The notes under the pieces are model-generated. The model made no database searches. It had not been told where the DNA came from and saw only the letters and a program-made list of their open reading frames with translations. Source: Phycisphaerae bacterium (GTDB lineage Bacteria > Planctomycetota > Phycisphaerae > Sedimentisphaerales > Anaerobacaceae). Taken from it: DNA of 64,000 nt. The stretch's first letter is position 1. Every line of letters starts with the position of its first letter. A program made the translations under genes and the position numbers. The stretch lies in contig JAGOLX010000009.1 of the NCBI GenBank assembly GCA_017993835.1, forward strand, positions 1 through 64,000, given 5' to 3'. Below are positions 45,178 through 54,724 of this stretch, piece by piece.

Positions 45178-45843
45178 ATGATTCAACTGAGAAACATCGA
45201 GAAGTGCTATGAAACCCGCGCGGGCAAGAACTACGTCCTGCGACAGATCAACCTGGACATCGAGGAGGGCGACTTCGTCACGTTCATGGGACCCTCCGCG
45301 GCGGGCAAGACCACGCTACTGAACATCCTCGGCATGCTCGACGGCGACTGGCAAGGGGAGTACTGCCTCTTCGAGCACGCGATCCACAAGCTCAAGCCCA
45401 AGGAGCGACTGGCCCTGAACAAGCAGTACATCGGCTTCGTGTTCCAGAACTTCAACCTGCTCGACACGCTGACGGTCTACGAGAACCTGGACATCCCTCT
45501 GTCCTATCGAAATGTCAAAGGCTCCGAGCGGGCGTCCATCGTCTGCGACACGCTCGACCGCTTCGGGATCGTGGGCAAGAAGGACCTGTTCCCCAGCCAG
45601 CTCTCCGGCGGCCAGCAGCAGCTCGTCGGCGTCGCCCGCGCCGTGATCGCCAACCCCAAGCTCCTCTTGGCCGACGAGCCGACCGGCAACCTGCACTCCT
45701 CGCAGGGCGACGAGATCATGAACCTGTTCAAGAGGCTCAACAGCGAGGGCACGACGATCATCCAGGTCACGCACAACGAGAAGTACGCCGCCTACGGCAA
45801 GCGAATCATCCGACTCAAAGACGGCTGGATGGAGAAGGAATGA
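45178..45843 (+). CDS. ABC transporter ATP-binding protein 2 with variant Walker A
   Basis: 221 residues from MIQLRNIEKCYE; a coupled start at 45118 (ATGA overlap with the permease stop) would add 20 residues of no domain character. It has the Q-loop IGFVFQNFNLL, signature LSGGQQQLVGVARA, Walker B LLLADEPTGNLHS and H-switch VTHNE. The Walker A reads GPSAAGKTT, with two alanines where LolD/MacB proteins have G-S/C-G; the lysine and threonine are kept, so ATP binding is likely retained. Together with the first ATPase it may form a heterodimer or serve the other permeases. Confidence 0.9.
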   Translation: MIQLRNIEKCYETRAGKNYVLRQINLDIEEGDFVTFMGPSAAGKTTLLNILGMLDGDWQGEYCLFEHAIHKLKPKERLALNKQYIGFVFQNFNLLDTLTVYENLDIPLSYRNVKGSERASIVCDTLDRFGIVGKKDLFPSQLSGGQQQLVGVARAVIANPKLLLADEPTGNLHSSQGDEIMNLFKRLNSEGTTIIQVTHNEKYAAYGKRIIRLKDGWMEKE

Positions 45844-45846
45844 GTC

Positions 45847-45912
45847 GTCAGTTCACGGTGGACAGTTGGCAGCAAGGGCCGACGTCTGGGAACTGAGAAC
45901 CGAGAACCGGAG
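45847..45912. repeat. Short repeat-like intergenic segment before the GH5 gene
   Basis: Contains CAGTTCACGGTGGACAGTTG and GGGAACTGAGAACCGAGAAC, internally repetitive units with partially complementary cores (CAGTT/AACTG). It resembles a dispersed non-coding repeat. It marks the point where the GH5 gene interrupts the row of ABC genes. Confidence 0.3.
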
Positions 45913-45920
45913 GTCATGCG

Positions 45921-47192
45921 ATGAGAACGATTGGGCAGGACATTCGTCGAGGATTCCGAATGGAGGGCAAGGATCTCGCTGTTGCCGCCATGGCTGCGTG
46001 CATGCTCCTGCTGCACAGCCTCGCCGCAGGGGCACAGCCCAGGATGGCGTTTTGGGATTCGCCGCGGTGTGGAGCCAACTTCTTCAATCAGGTTGAACTC
46101 AAGGAACGTCTGACGGCGGCTCGCCAGGCCGGGGTGGAATTCGTCCGTCTGGCTCCGAACAAATGGCTCAATGGCCGCCCGGAATCCCGACGCGGCGATC
46201 TCCTGCTGGGTCGTCCGGAGGCATTCACAACTCTGGATGCGAACGATCTCGCGTTGCTGATTCGCGTCCTGGACGATGCGCAAGCAGCGGATCTCAAGGT
46301 CGTTCTCACCATGCTCAGTCTGCCGGGCAGCCGCTGGAGACAGCACAATGGCGGTGTCCAGGAATTCTCGCTGTGGCAGGACTTCGCCTGGCAGCAGCGC
46401 GCGATCGAATGTTGGCGTCAACTTGCGACGGCACTCAAGGATCATCCTGCCGTGGTGGGCTACAATCTGCTGAACGAACCTTGTCCCGAGCGGGCCACCC
46501 GACCACGTCTGGGGGACTGGTACACCGGCGACTATGAAGCCTGGCAGGCCAAGGCGAGGAATACTCCCGCCGACCTGTCCCTGTTCTACGCAAAGGCGGT
46601 GCAGGCTATTCGCAAGACCGACCGCGAGACGCCCATCGTTCTCGACATCGGCTTCTACGCGACGCCGTGGGCCTTCAAGGTGTTCGAGCCCGTGAACGAC
46701 GCCAATACGCTCTACTCGTTTCATCTCTACGAGCCGTACGCCTTCACCAGCCGCCAGAACAAGGGCCGTTTCGTGTATCCAGGAATGATCCCGACTGGCG
46801 AATGCGATGAGCCGCCTGTGGAGCAATGGGATCAAGCACGCATGGAGTCGTTCCTGGAACCGGTCAGACAATGGCAGGCGCGTTGGCAGATCCCGGCCAA
46901 GCGAGTTCTCGTGGGCGAGGTGGGGGTGTGTCGGCTCAACGAAGGCGCCGCCCGCTATCTGGATGACGCGTTGACGATCTTCTCCGAGCAGGGCTGGCAC
47001 TGGGCCTTCTATTCGTTTCGCGAGGACAACTGGGATCTCATGGACTACGAGCTGGGCACAGGCAAACCCACCGCGGCCTATTGGCAGGCCATTGAGGCCG
47101 GCCGGATGCCCGGCCCCGACGTCTATTGTGGCAGTGCGATCTTCGACATGATTCAGCGGCATCTTCGCGCCGGAACTGGAGTAGTGCGATGA
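45921..47192 (+). CDS. Secreted GH5-type glycoside hydrolase inside the ABC operon
   Basis: 423 residues. The GH5 (cellulase-like TIM-barrel) catalytic pair is visible: acid/base glutamate in YNLLNEPCPE and nucleophile in VLVGEVGVCR; HLYEPYAFTSRQ and WHWAFYSFRED fit the other active-site strands. A signal-like segment (LAVAAMAACMLLLHSLAAGA) lies at residues 19-38. The first 13 codons, MRTIGQDIRRGFR, match the start of the ABC permease at 49697 (MRTIWQDIRNGVR) in protein and DNA, so the gene appears to carry the leader of a lost permease. GGAGG precedes the start; an internal ATG at 45960 would also give a normal signal peptide. Its stop overlaps the next permease by 4 bases. Confidence 0.85.
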   Translation: MRTIGQDIRRGFRMEGKDLAVAAMAACMLLLHSLAAGAQPRMAFWDSPRCGANFFNQVELKERLTAARQAGVEFVRLAPNKWLNGRPESRRGDLLLGRPEAFTTLDANDLALLIRVLDDAQAADLKVVLTMLSLPGSRWRQHNGGVQEFSLWQDFAWQQRAIECWRQLATALKDHPAVVGYNLLNEPCPERATRPRLGDWYTGDYEAWQAKARNTPADLSLFYAKAVQAIRKTDRETPIVLDIGFYATPWAFKVFEPVNDANTLYSFHLYEPYAFTSRQNKGRFVYPGMIPTGECDEPPVEQWDQARMESFLEPVRQWQARWQIPAKRVLVGEVGVCRLNEGAARYLDDALTIFSEQGWHWAFYSFREDNWDLMDYELGTGKPTAAYWQAIEAGRMPGPDVYCGSAIFDMIQRHLRAGTGVVR

Positions 47193-49687
47193 CGACCTTA
47201 TGGCAAGACCTCAGGTACGGCGTGCGTGGGCTGGGCAGGAATCCTGGCTTCATGTCGCTGGCCGTGCTGACGCTGGCGCTCGGAATCGGAGCCAATACCG
47301 GGATCTTCACGATCTTCGAGCAGGTACTCCTGCGGTCGCTTCCCGTCAAAGACCCCGAAGCCCTGGTCCTCGTTGAGACCGAAGGTAGACACATTGGTTC
47401 CCGGTGGGGGGATGCCACGATGCTCTCCTACCTCCGGTTCAAGGATTACCAAGAGACGACGGCTCTGTTTGCAGGGGTCTTGTGCCGCCGGGGAGAGACG
47501 GCGGTCTTGGATGACGGGCGCAGAACCGAACGGGTGGAGATCGAGCTGGCTTCGGCAAGCTACTTCGACGTGCTGGGTGTGCCGCCCGCTCTGGGGCGCA
47601 CGTTCATCGCCGAGGATGAGGCTCTGTCGGGCGGCAATGCGGTGGTCGTGTTGAGCCATGAGTTCTGGCGGACGCGTTTTGGTGAGGATCCATCCGTCCT
47701 CGGCAGAACGCTGCTCGTCAACCGTGTTCCGGTGGTCGTGGTTGGCGTCGCTGCATCGGGTTTCAAGGGGCTCAGCCTGGATGCACAGCCCGGACTGTTC
47801 CTCCCTGTCACGATGATGAGACAGATATCGCCAGCGTGGCGTCCGCTGGACGACCGAAAAAACGCGTGGGTGCAGATCTTCTGTCGACTCCGGAAGGGTC
47901 TGTCTCGCGAGCAGGCCGCCGTGGCCGTCCAGGCTCGCCATGCGGAGATCGTCGAAACGGAGATCCGAAGCCCCGGGTTCGAGGGCTTGTCGGACTCGGA
48001 CCGCGAGCAGTTTCGCCAATCACGGGCGGTCCTGCTGCCGGCGGGCCGGGGTGTCTCGGGCTTGTCGTCCCGCCTGGGGGCCACACTGCGGTTGCTCATG
48101 GGGCTGGCCGCGTTGATTCTCTTGGCCGCCTCCGCGAGCGTGTCGAGCCTGCTGGTCGCGCGGGCCGCGAGCCGTCAGAAGGAGGTCACAGTACGACTGG
48201 CGATTGGAGCAGGACGTTGGCGCATCTTCCGCCAACTCCTGGCGGAGACCTTGTTGCTGGCGATTGCGGGCGGAATAGCGGCTCTGGCGGTCGCCTTGTG
48301 GACCACTCGTGCCATTCTGTTGTTTGCCCCAGAGTCGATGAAAACGGTCGTTTCCCCCTCGCTGAACGGACGGATGCTGACCTTCAACCTTGTTGTTTCA
48401 GGGGTGGCGGCACTTCTGTTCGGCCTGTTCCCCGCCTGGTGGGCGGCACGAACCGATCTGGCTTCCACGCTCAAGGAACAGACGGTAGCCGTGCTGGGCG
48501 GCTCCCGCGCGCGTTTGCGCCGGGTCCTCATCGTTGTACAGGTGACTCTGTCACTGGTTCTCCTCATTGGCTCAGGATTGTCTCTTCGCAGTCTTTCAGC
48601 GTTGTATCGCGTGGACCCCGGCTTCCGCACCACGAACCTGATTTCCTTTCACCTGGATCTGCAGTTGACCGGATACGACTGGCCGCGTGCCTTGGCGTTC
48701 TACCTGCAGTTGCAGACGCAACTGCGGTCCGTGCCAGGGGTCGAGTCGATCGCCGTGGCTCAGACGTCGCTTCTGGGTCGGGTTCAGAACTACAACAGAG
48801 TCGTTGTCGAGGGGTATCCATCCGGGGAAGATGAGGAGCCGAGCGTGTGCTGCGATACCATTTCGCATGACTACTGCAAAACTCTGGGCATCCCGTTGAG
48901 ACTGGGCCGCGACTTCGACGAACACGATGAGTTGTCGGGGGCGAAGCAGGCGGTGCTTGTCAACGAGGCCTTTGTGCACAGGTTCTTCGAAGGCCGTGAT
49001 CCCATTGGCTCCCACCTGGGCTTTCGCTGGAGTGCGGACGCACAGCCGGACCGAGAAATCGTCGGCGTGGTAGGTGATTCCCGGATCACCGGCCCTCGCG
49101 GTGTCGCGGAACCGCAAGTGTACGTGCCCTATCCGCAGATCGATCTGGCCGCCGCGACGATCTACGTGCGGACGAATCTCGGCTCCGCGCAGGTCTTCCG
49201 TGCCGTTCACGAGCAGGTGCGCAGGCTCGATTCAGGCATCCCCATCGTGGATATGATGACGATGGAGGATCGCTTGGACCGCGTCCTTGCCAACGAGCGG
49301 TTGCTTGGTCTTCTATCGAGTTTGTTCGGGGTTTTGGCTACGGCCCTGGCGCTGGTGGGCCTGTACGCCGTGACCGCGTATAGCGTGACGCGTCGGGTGC
49401 AGGAGATCGGGATTCGTGTGGCTCTGGGGGCACAGCGATGGAATGTGTTGGTTCTGGTCCTACGGGAAGGACTGGTTTTGACCGGCCTGGGCATCGGGGC
49501 TGGTTTCGTCGTCGCGGTACCGCTGACACGGATACTGCGCAGCCAGCTCTTCGAGATCACGCCGACCGACCCGGTGACATTCGCATCGGCGGCGTTCTCG
49601 TTGGGTATAGTCGCACTGCTGGCCTGCTATCTTCCCGCCCGGCGGGCGGCGAGGATCGATCCGATGGCGGCGCTCAGGCACGAGTAG
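47189..49687 (+). CDS. ADOP/MacB-type ABC transporter permease 3
   Basis: 832 residues. It starts MTTLWQDLRYGVRGLGRNPG with the ATG overlapping the GH5 stop. The first helix is LAVLTLALGIGANTGIFTIF. The first core contains SYFDVLGVPPALGRTF and the second GFRTTNLISFHLDLQLTGYD. The C-terminal helices include VLATALALVGLYAVTAYSV and end ARRAARIDPMAALRHE. Between the halves the membrane segment LMGLAALILLAASASVSSLL replaces the more usual LLIACLNLANML. Export of an unknown substrate, or work on lipids or peptides at the membrane, is all that can be inferred. The next permease begins nine bases after its stop. Confidence 0.88.
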   Translation: MTTLWQDLRYGVRGLGRNPGFMSLAVLTLALGIGANTGIFTIFEQVLLRSLPVKDPEALVLVETEGRHIGSRWGDATMLSYLRFKDYQETTALFAGVLCRRGETAVLDDGRRTERVEIELASASYFDVLGVPPALGRTFIAEDEALSGGNAVVVLSHEFWRTRFGEDPSVLGRTLLVNRVPVVVVGVAASGFKGLSLDAQPGLFLPVTMMRQISPAWRPLDDRKNAWVQIFCRLRKGLSREQAAVAVQARHAEIVETEIRSPGFEGLSDSDREQFRQSRAVLLPAGRGVSGLSSRLGATLRLLMGLAALILLAASASVSSLLVARAASRQKEVTVRLAIGAGRWRIFRQLLAETLLLAIAGGIAALAVALWTTRAILLFAPESMKTVVSPSLNGRMLTFNLVVSGVAALLFGLFPAWWAARTDLASTLKEQTVAVLGGSRARLRRVLIVVQVTLSLVLLIGSGLSLRSLSALYRVDPGFRTTNLISFHLDLQLTGYDWPRALAFYLQLQTQLRSVPGVESIAVAQTSLLGRVQNYNRVVVEGYPSGEDEEPSVCCDTISHDYCKTLGIPLRLGRDFDEHDELSGAKQAVLVNEAFVHRFFEGRDPIGSHLGFRWSADAQPDREIVGVVGDSRITGPRGVAEPQVYVPYPQIDLAAATIYVRTNLGSAQVFRAVHEQVRRLDSGIPIVDMMTMEDRLDRVLANERLLGLLSSLFGVLATALALVGLYAVTAYSVTRRVQEIGIRVALGAQRWNVLVLVLREGLVLTGLGIGAGFVVAVPLTRILRSQLFEITPTDPVTFASAAFSLGIVALLACYLPARRAARIDPMAALRHE

Positions 49688-49696
49688 GAGAAATCA

Positions 49697-52138
49697 ATGA
49701 GAACGATCTGGCAGGACATTCGAAATGGCGTTCGGACGCTGGCGAGGAGTCCTGGATATGCGGCGGTGATAGTGTTCACGCTCTCACTGGGCGTTGGAGC
49801 GACTACGGCCATCTTCTCCGTGGTGAATGGGGTCTTGTTGCGTCCGTTGTCCTATCCGCAGTCTGATCGGCTCGTGTGCATCCAAGAACGCATTTCCAGC
49901 CTTGCGGACAAGTACCCCGTGCTGCCGGTCGGCGCACGCCATTTCATCGAGTGGCGGCAGCGCTGCACCTCGTTCGAGAGTCTATCGCTCATCGACAATG
50001 ACTTCATGACCTTGACCGGCAGGGGCGACCCCGAGCGGCTGGATGCGCTGCGAGTCTCGGCGAATCTGTTCGAAACTCTGGGGGTCCGCCCGGTGATGGG
50101 CCGGGCCTTCGTTGCGGAGGAGGAAGAGGGGGCGAATCATGTCGCGATCATCAGTGACGGCCTGTGGCGGCGGACGTTCGGGGCCGATTCGTCGATCCTG
50201 GACGCGACGATCACATTGGATGGTCAGCCGTATACCGTGGTCGGCGTGTTGCCGGCTGCATTCCGATTTCCCAACGTCAATCCATGGGGAGCGGTTGAGA
50301 TGCAGACCAGCACGCAGCCCGCGGTCTTCGTGCCGAAGGTCTTCAGATCGTGGGAGCGCGACACCTTGATAGGCGGGCTCAATTTCGCCGTGATCGCCCG
50401 ACTCAAAGAGGGGATCGTTCCTGCACAGGCGACCGCCGAGCTGAATGCCATCGGAGCCCAGATCGTGGACATGGCGGGCCAGAAAGATATTGAACTGACC
50501 GCCATTGTCCAGCCGTTGAAAGACGCCTTGGTGCGAGACTCTCGTCTGGGCCTGTTCGTTGTCCTGGGTGCGATAGGGGCTCTCCTGTTCATCGCGTGTT
50601 TGAACCTGAGCATCCTAGGCCTGGTCCGGGCGGACCGACGCGCAATGGAGTCGGCTGTGCGAGCGGCTCTGGGCGCCACGCGGACGCGACTGCTGCGACA
50701 AGTGTTCACGGAAGCCCTTCTCATCGCGATTCCCGGGACGGCTCTCGGCATGGTGGTCGCGTCCGTGGGCGTGGAGACGCTCGTCCGAGTCATGCCGGCC
50801 GATCTGCCTCGCCTGGGCGAAGTGCACATCGATGCCGGGGCCCTGTTCTTCGCGATCGGATTGACCGGACTGACGACGATCCTGGCGGCTGTGTTGCCCG
50901 CGCTGCGCACGGCGAAGCACGAGGTCTTGTGCGTTCTGAAGGCAGGGGGGCGCACCGCGACAACTGATGTGCTCGCGTTCCACCTGCGCAAAGGGCTTGT
51001 CGTCGCGGAGGTGGGCTTGGCCGTCATGCTCCTGGCGACGGCCGGCCTGCTCCTGGGCAGTTTCGCTCGCGTGATGCGTGCAGACCGAGGATTCGATGCC
51101 CCGACGGTTCTGGCGGCGGACCTTGTGCCTCCTGCGGCAAAATACAGTCGCTGGGAAGCCAGACAGGCTTTCTACGACCGACTCCTCGAGCATCTGGCGT
51201 CATCGCCGGGGGTCCAGTCGGCGGCGATCATCAATACGCTGCCTCTGGAGGGCGAGAATTGGGTGAGCACGGCATGCCTGCCGGGCGATACCCGACCGGA
51301 GTGGGAACGCCCCATGCCCAACGTGCGATTCGCCAGTGCGGATTACTTCCGAACGATGGGCATTGCGCTGTTGGAGGGACGGACGTTTCAGCAGACGGAT
51401 CGGTCGAGGAAGGTGGCGGTCCTTTCTGCCCGGCTGGCGCGGGCACTGTGGCCGGGACAGGAAAGCGTGGTCGGGCGAAAGTTCCTGCACGGGGATCTAG
51501 GCGAGTACGAGGTCATCGGCGTGGTCCAGGACGTCCGTGCCAACGTCGACAAGGAGGCTGTGGCGGTGATCTACGTCCCCTACTGGAATGAAGCGATGGA
51601 TTGTGCGGTCGTTGTGGTCGGCACGACGCGAGATCCGCTCTTGGTCACCGGTGTGGTTCGTGCCGCCATTCACAGTGTGGACTCCGACGTGCCGATTGCC
51701 GAGATGCGGACCATGCGTGAGGTCCTGGAGGAGTCCGTTTCCCAGCGGCGTTTCCAGATGGTCATGGCTTCTGCGTTTGCCCTGTGTGCCGTCTTCTTGG
51801 CGGGTCTTGGCATCTACAGCGTCGTCTCCTACACGGTGACGCGACGAACCAAGGAGATAGGAATCCGAGCGGCGTTCGGGGCTCGTTCCTCCGACCTGCG
51901 CTGGATGGTTCTGCGGCAGGGAATGAAACCCGTCCTGCTCGGCCTGATCTCGGGTATCTGTGGTGCTCTGATCTGTGGCCGGGTTCTCCAGAGTCTCTTG
52001 TATGAAGTGAAAGCGGACGACCCACGGATTCTTGCGGTGGTTGCGGGCGTGGTGATGTCGACCGCCCTGGCCGCCTGCTACATTCCTGCCCGGCGGGCGG
52101 CGAGGGTGGATCCGATGGTGGCGCTGAGGTGCGAGTAG
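49697..52138 (+). CDS. ADOP/MacB-type ABC transporter permease 4
   Basis: 813 residues, start MRTIWQDIRNGVRTLARSPG with TAGGAG upstream. The first helix is VIVFTLSLGVGATTAIFSVV. The first core has NLFETLGVRPVMGRAF, and the domain continues with VNPWGAVEMQTSTQPAVFVP. Central helices include GAIGALLFIACLNLSILGLV. The second half begins GLVVAEVGLAVMLLATAGLL, and the end is ARRAARVDPMVALRCE. The first 13 codons are shared with the upstream GH5 gene, the sign of a duplicated permease start. Spacing to the next permease gene is 13 bases. Confidence 0.88.
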   Translation: MRTIWQDIRNGVRTLARSPGYAAVIVFTLSLGVGATTAIFSVVNGVLLRPLSYPQSDRLVCIQERISSLADKYPVLPVGARHFIEWRQRCTSFESLSLIDNDFMTLTGRGDPERLDALRVSANLFETLGVRPVMGRAFVAEEEEGANHVAIISDGLWRRTFGADSSILDATITLDGQPYTVVGVLPAAFRFPNVNPWGAVEMQTSTQPAVFVPKVFRSWERDTLIGGLNFAVIARLKEGIVPAQATAELNAIGAQIVDMAGQKDIELTAIVQPLKDALVRDSRLGLFVVLGAIGALLFIACLNLSILGLVRADRRAMESAVRAALGATRTRLLRQVFTEALLIAIPGTALGMVVASVGVETLVRVMPADLPRLGEVHIDAGALFFAIGLTGLTTILAAVLPALRTAKHEVLCVLKAGGRTATTDVLAFHLRKGLVVAEVGLAVMLLATAGLLLGSFARVMRADRGFDAPTVLAADLVPPAAKYSRWEARQAFYDRLLEHLASSPGVQSAAIINTLPLEGENWVSTACLPGDTRPEWERPMPNVRFASADYFRTMGIALLEGRTFQQTDRSRKVAVLSARLARALWPGQESVVGRKFLHGDLGEYEVIGVVQDVRANVDKEAVAVIYVPYWNEAMDCAVVVVGTTRDPLLVTGVVRAAIHSVDSDVPIAEMRTMREVLEESVSQRRFQMVMASAFALCAVFLAGLGIYSVVSYTVTRRTKEIGIRAAFGARSSDLRWMVLRQGMKPVLLGLISGICGALICGRVLQSLLYEVKADDPRILAVVAGVVMSTALAACYIPARRAARVDPMVALRCE

Positions 52139-52151
52139 AAGGAGTTGCACA

Positions 52152-54638
52152 ATGACGACCTCATGGCAGGACGTTCGGTATGCCCTACGAATACTGAGCA
52201 AGTCGCCCGGTTTCACGGCCATCGCGCTGGTCACCCTGGCTATCGGCATCGGTGCCAACACGATCATGTTCAGCGTGGTCAACGGTCTGCTGTTGCTGCG
52301 ACCTGCGAACGTGAAAGACCCCGATCGACTGGTCGGTTGCTGCGTGCGTCCGACGTACATGAGTTCGTTCTGGCATTCACAATATCTGGCCATGCGCGAC
52401 GACAATCCGGTCTTCAGCGACCTCACAGGTTTCAGCGCGGACGAAGTGAACCTGCGATATGGAGAGGAGTCGAAACGAGCGGAAGGGTTCTTCGTTCCGA
52501 GCAACTACTTCTCGACCCTCGGCGCAGCGCCCCTGCTAGGGCGGGATTTTCTGGCGGGAGAGGATGAGCTGGATGCTCAGGCGGTTGCGGTGCTCGCCCA
52601 TCAGTGCTGGGAACGATATGGCGCCGATCCGGACATCCTGGGAAAAGAGCTGTACGTGGATGGCTGGCCCTGCCGGGTTGTCGGCGTGATGCCGAAAGGG
52701 TTCACCGGCACGAGCCTGGTGGGTCCGGATGTCTGGCTCCCTCTCGGTGTTCGATACCAAACGGTGCCGGCCGACGATCGAATGAAGCGATGGCCCGAGC
52801 GGTTCGATCTGGACTGCAAATACCCTTTGATGAAGCTGATCGGTCGGCTCAAACCCGGCTTGGATCTGGACGCTGCCCAGGCACAATTGGCTCCTCTGGC
52901 GGCTCGCTGGTCTGTCAAAAGACCCCTGTATTTGGATCATCTGCCCAGGTTGTCGTTCGGGGTATCGGACGATCGACTTTGGCTGGTCGGTGTCTCGGCG
53001 TTCCTCCTGGGCGCGTCGTTGTTCATCCTGCTGATTGCCTGTCTGAACCTGGCCAACATGCATCTGGTCCAGGGGGCTTCGCGCCGGCGGGAACTGGCCA
53101 TCCGCATGGCGATGGGCGGCAGCCGCTGGCGGGTCATGCGGCAATTGCTTGTCGAGTCTCTACTCTTGGCTGTTCTGGGGGGGACGGCCGGCCTGCTCCT
53201 GGCCTTCTGGGGCATGAGGGTTCTCAATGTCTCGCTGGGGACGCTCCGTCTGCCTGCGGCGGTGGGCCTGGCGCTGCAGGCGGGATTCGACCTTCGTGTG
53301 TTCGGCGCGACGCTGGCGTTTACCACGATCGCAGCGCTGCTATCCGGCTTGTGGCCTGCTGTTCGGCTTTCGCGACGTTGTGTAGCTGCTGACCTGAAAG
53401 AGGTGCGAGGCAGCGTGTTCCGATCTTCCGGCAGGACCCGGCGGGTGGTTCCTGCAGGGCTGTCGGTGGCTGGGCAGATCGCCTTGTCCGTCGTCCTGGT
53501 CCTCGGAGCGAGTCTCTTCGCGCACAGTGCCGTGAGGGCGGCTTACGTCACCCCTGGCTACAGTCTCGACGCCAAGCTGCTCATCAGCATGGACCTCGAC
53601 GGAACTCGATCGGGCGATATGGAACGTCTGCAATTGTGTCAGCGTCTGATCGATCGCGTGTCGGCGCTGCCGGGCGTTCAGACCTGTGGCCTGTCGAACG
53701 TGGTTCCCTTCGGGGATTTCCATGGGATCGATTACGTTGCCCTCGTGGGTCAGGAGACGCCGGACGAGGATGACGATTTCGAGACCATGACGCGACGAGG
53801 GAAGAAGGTGCTCGCCCAAGCCGTCGCGGGCGACTACTTCCAGTCGGTGGGATTGCCTCTGTTGCAGGGTCGGTACTTCACGCCGTTGGAGTGCGATACG
53901 GGTGCGCCGGTTGTCATCGTCGACGAGATGCTGGCCCGCCAACTCCGACCCGACGGGGACGTTCTCGGCTGCCTGGTCTCCGGGGCTCGCGAGATCGTTG
54001 GCATCGTGCCGAGCGTCCGCCAGGGCGTGCTCAAGAAAGACAAGGAACCATATGTCTACAGACCCCTCGGGGCCAAGGTGAGTTCCGCTTTTCTCTGCGT
54101 CCGTCTGGCGAACACGACGCGGGCGGTCGAGACCTCGCTGCTCCAGCAGATCCCCAAGGAAATCCGCGCCGTCGATCCGCAGATCTCAGTGCTCTCAGCC
54201 GCGAGGCTGGCGGATCATCATCGCAATGGACCCGATATGTGGATTGTGGGCATGTTGGCGAAACTCTCCATCGCATCCGGGATTGTGGCCCTGTTTCTGG
54301 CGGGCTTGGGTATCTATGGCGTCAAGGGCTACATGGTGGCTTCCCGGACGCCGGAGATCGGTATTCGCATGGCTCTCGGCGCCACGAGCAGGGGGGTTCT
54401 TGCGATGGTTCTGTGCGACGGTGCGGTGCTGACAATCGTGGGGCTGGCCGTCGGTATGTCAGTGGCTCTAACCGTGACGCGCTTCGTACGCAGCGTCCTG
54501 TGCGGCGTGGACCCCATCGATCCGCTGAGCATCACCGCGACGGTGATCCTGCTGGCAGGGACCTCGCTGCTGGCCAGCTACGTCCCCGCTCGAAAGGCGG
54601 CGAAGACCGATCCCATGGTGGCATTGAGATGCGAATGA
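52152..54638 (+). CDS. ADOP/MacB-type ABC transporter permease 5
   Basis: 828 residues, start MTTSWQDVRYALRILSKSPG with AAGGAG upstream. It is the closest relative of permease 1: both have IALVTLA-x-GIGANTIMFS-x, LLLLRP-x-NV, GFTG-x-x-L-x-GPDVWLPLG-like and LVQG-x-x-R-x-RE segments. Central helices (FLLGASLFILLIACLNLANM) and C-terminal helices (KLSIASGIVALFLAGLGIYG) are normal, and the end is ARKAAKTDPMVALRCE. Permease 1 lies outside the main operon behind its own promoter, so the pair probably arose by duplication and relocation. The next permease follows 86 bases later. Confidence 0.88.
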   Translation: MTTSWQDVRYALRILSKSPGFTAIALVTLAIGIGANTIMFSVVNGLLLLRPANVKDPDRLVGCCVRPTYMSSFWHSQYLAMRDDNPVFSDLTGFSADEVNLRYGEESKRAEGFFVPSNYFSTLGAAPLLGRDFLAGEDELDAQAVAVLAHQCWERYGADPDILGKELYVDGWPCRVVGVMPKGFTGTSLVGPDVWLPLGVRYQTVPADDRMKRWPERFDLDCKYPLMKLIGRLKPGLDLDAAQAQLAPLAARWSVKRPLYLDHLPRLSFGVSDDRLWLVGVSAFLLGASLFILLIACLNLANMHLVQGASRRRELAIRMAMGGSRWRVMRQLLVESLLLAVLGGTAGLLLAFWGMRVLNVSLGTLRLPAAVGLALQAGFDLRVFGATLAFTTIAALLSGLWPAVRLSRRCVAADLKEVRGSVFRSSGRTRRVVPAGLSVAGQIALSVVLVLGASLFAHSAVRAAYVTPGYSLDAKLLISMDLDGTRSGDMERLQLCQRLIDRVSALPGVQTCGLSNVVPFGDFHGIDYVALVGQETPDEDDDFETMTRRGKKVLAQAVAGDYFQSVGLPLLQGRYFTPLECDTGAPVVIVDEMLARQLRPDGDVLGCLVSGAREIVGIVPSVRQGVLKKDKEPYVYRPLGAKVSSAFLCVRLANTTRAVETSLLQQIPKEIRAVDPQISVLSAARLADHHRNGPDMWIVGMLAKLSIASGIVALFLAGLGIYGVKGYMVASRTPEIGIRMALGATSRGVLAMVLCDGAVLTIVGLAVGMSVALTVTRFVRSVLCGVDPIDPLSITATVILLAGTSLLASYVPARKAAKTDPMVALRCE

Positions 54639-54724
54639 CCAGGGTGCGTACCACGCACCATTTAACCATTGTATGAGGTGAACACAAGATGGTGTGCAGT
54701 GCACACCCTCCAGGGAGTTGCGTA

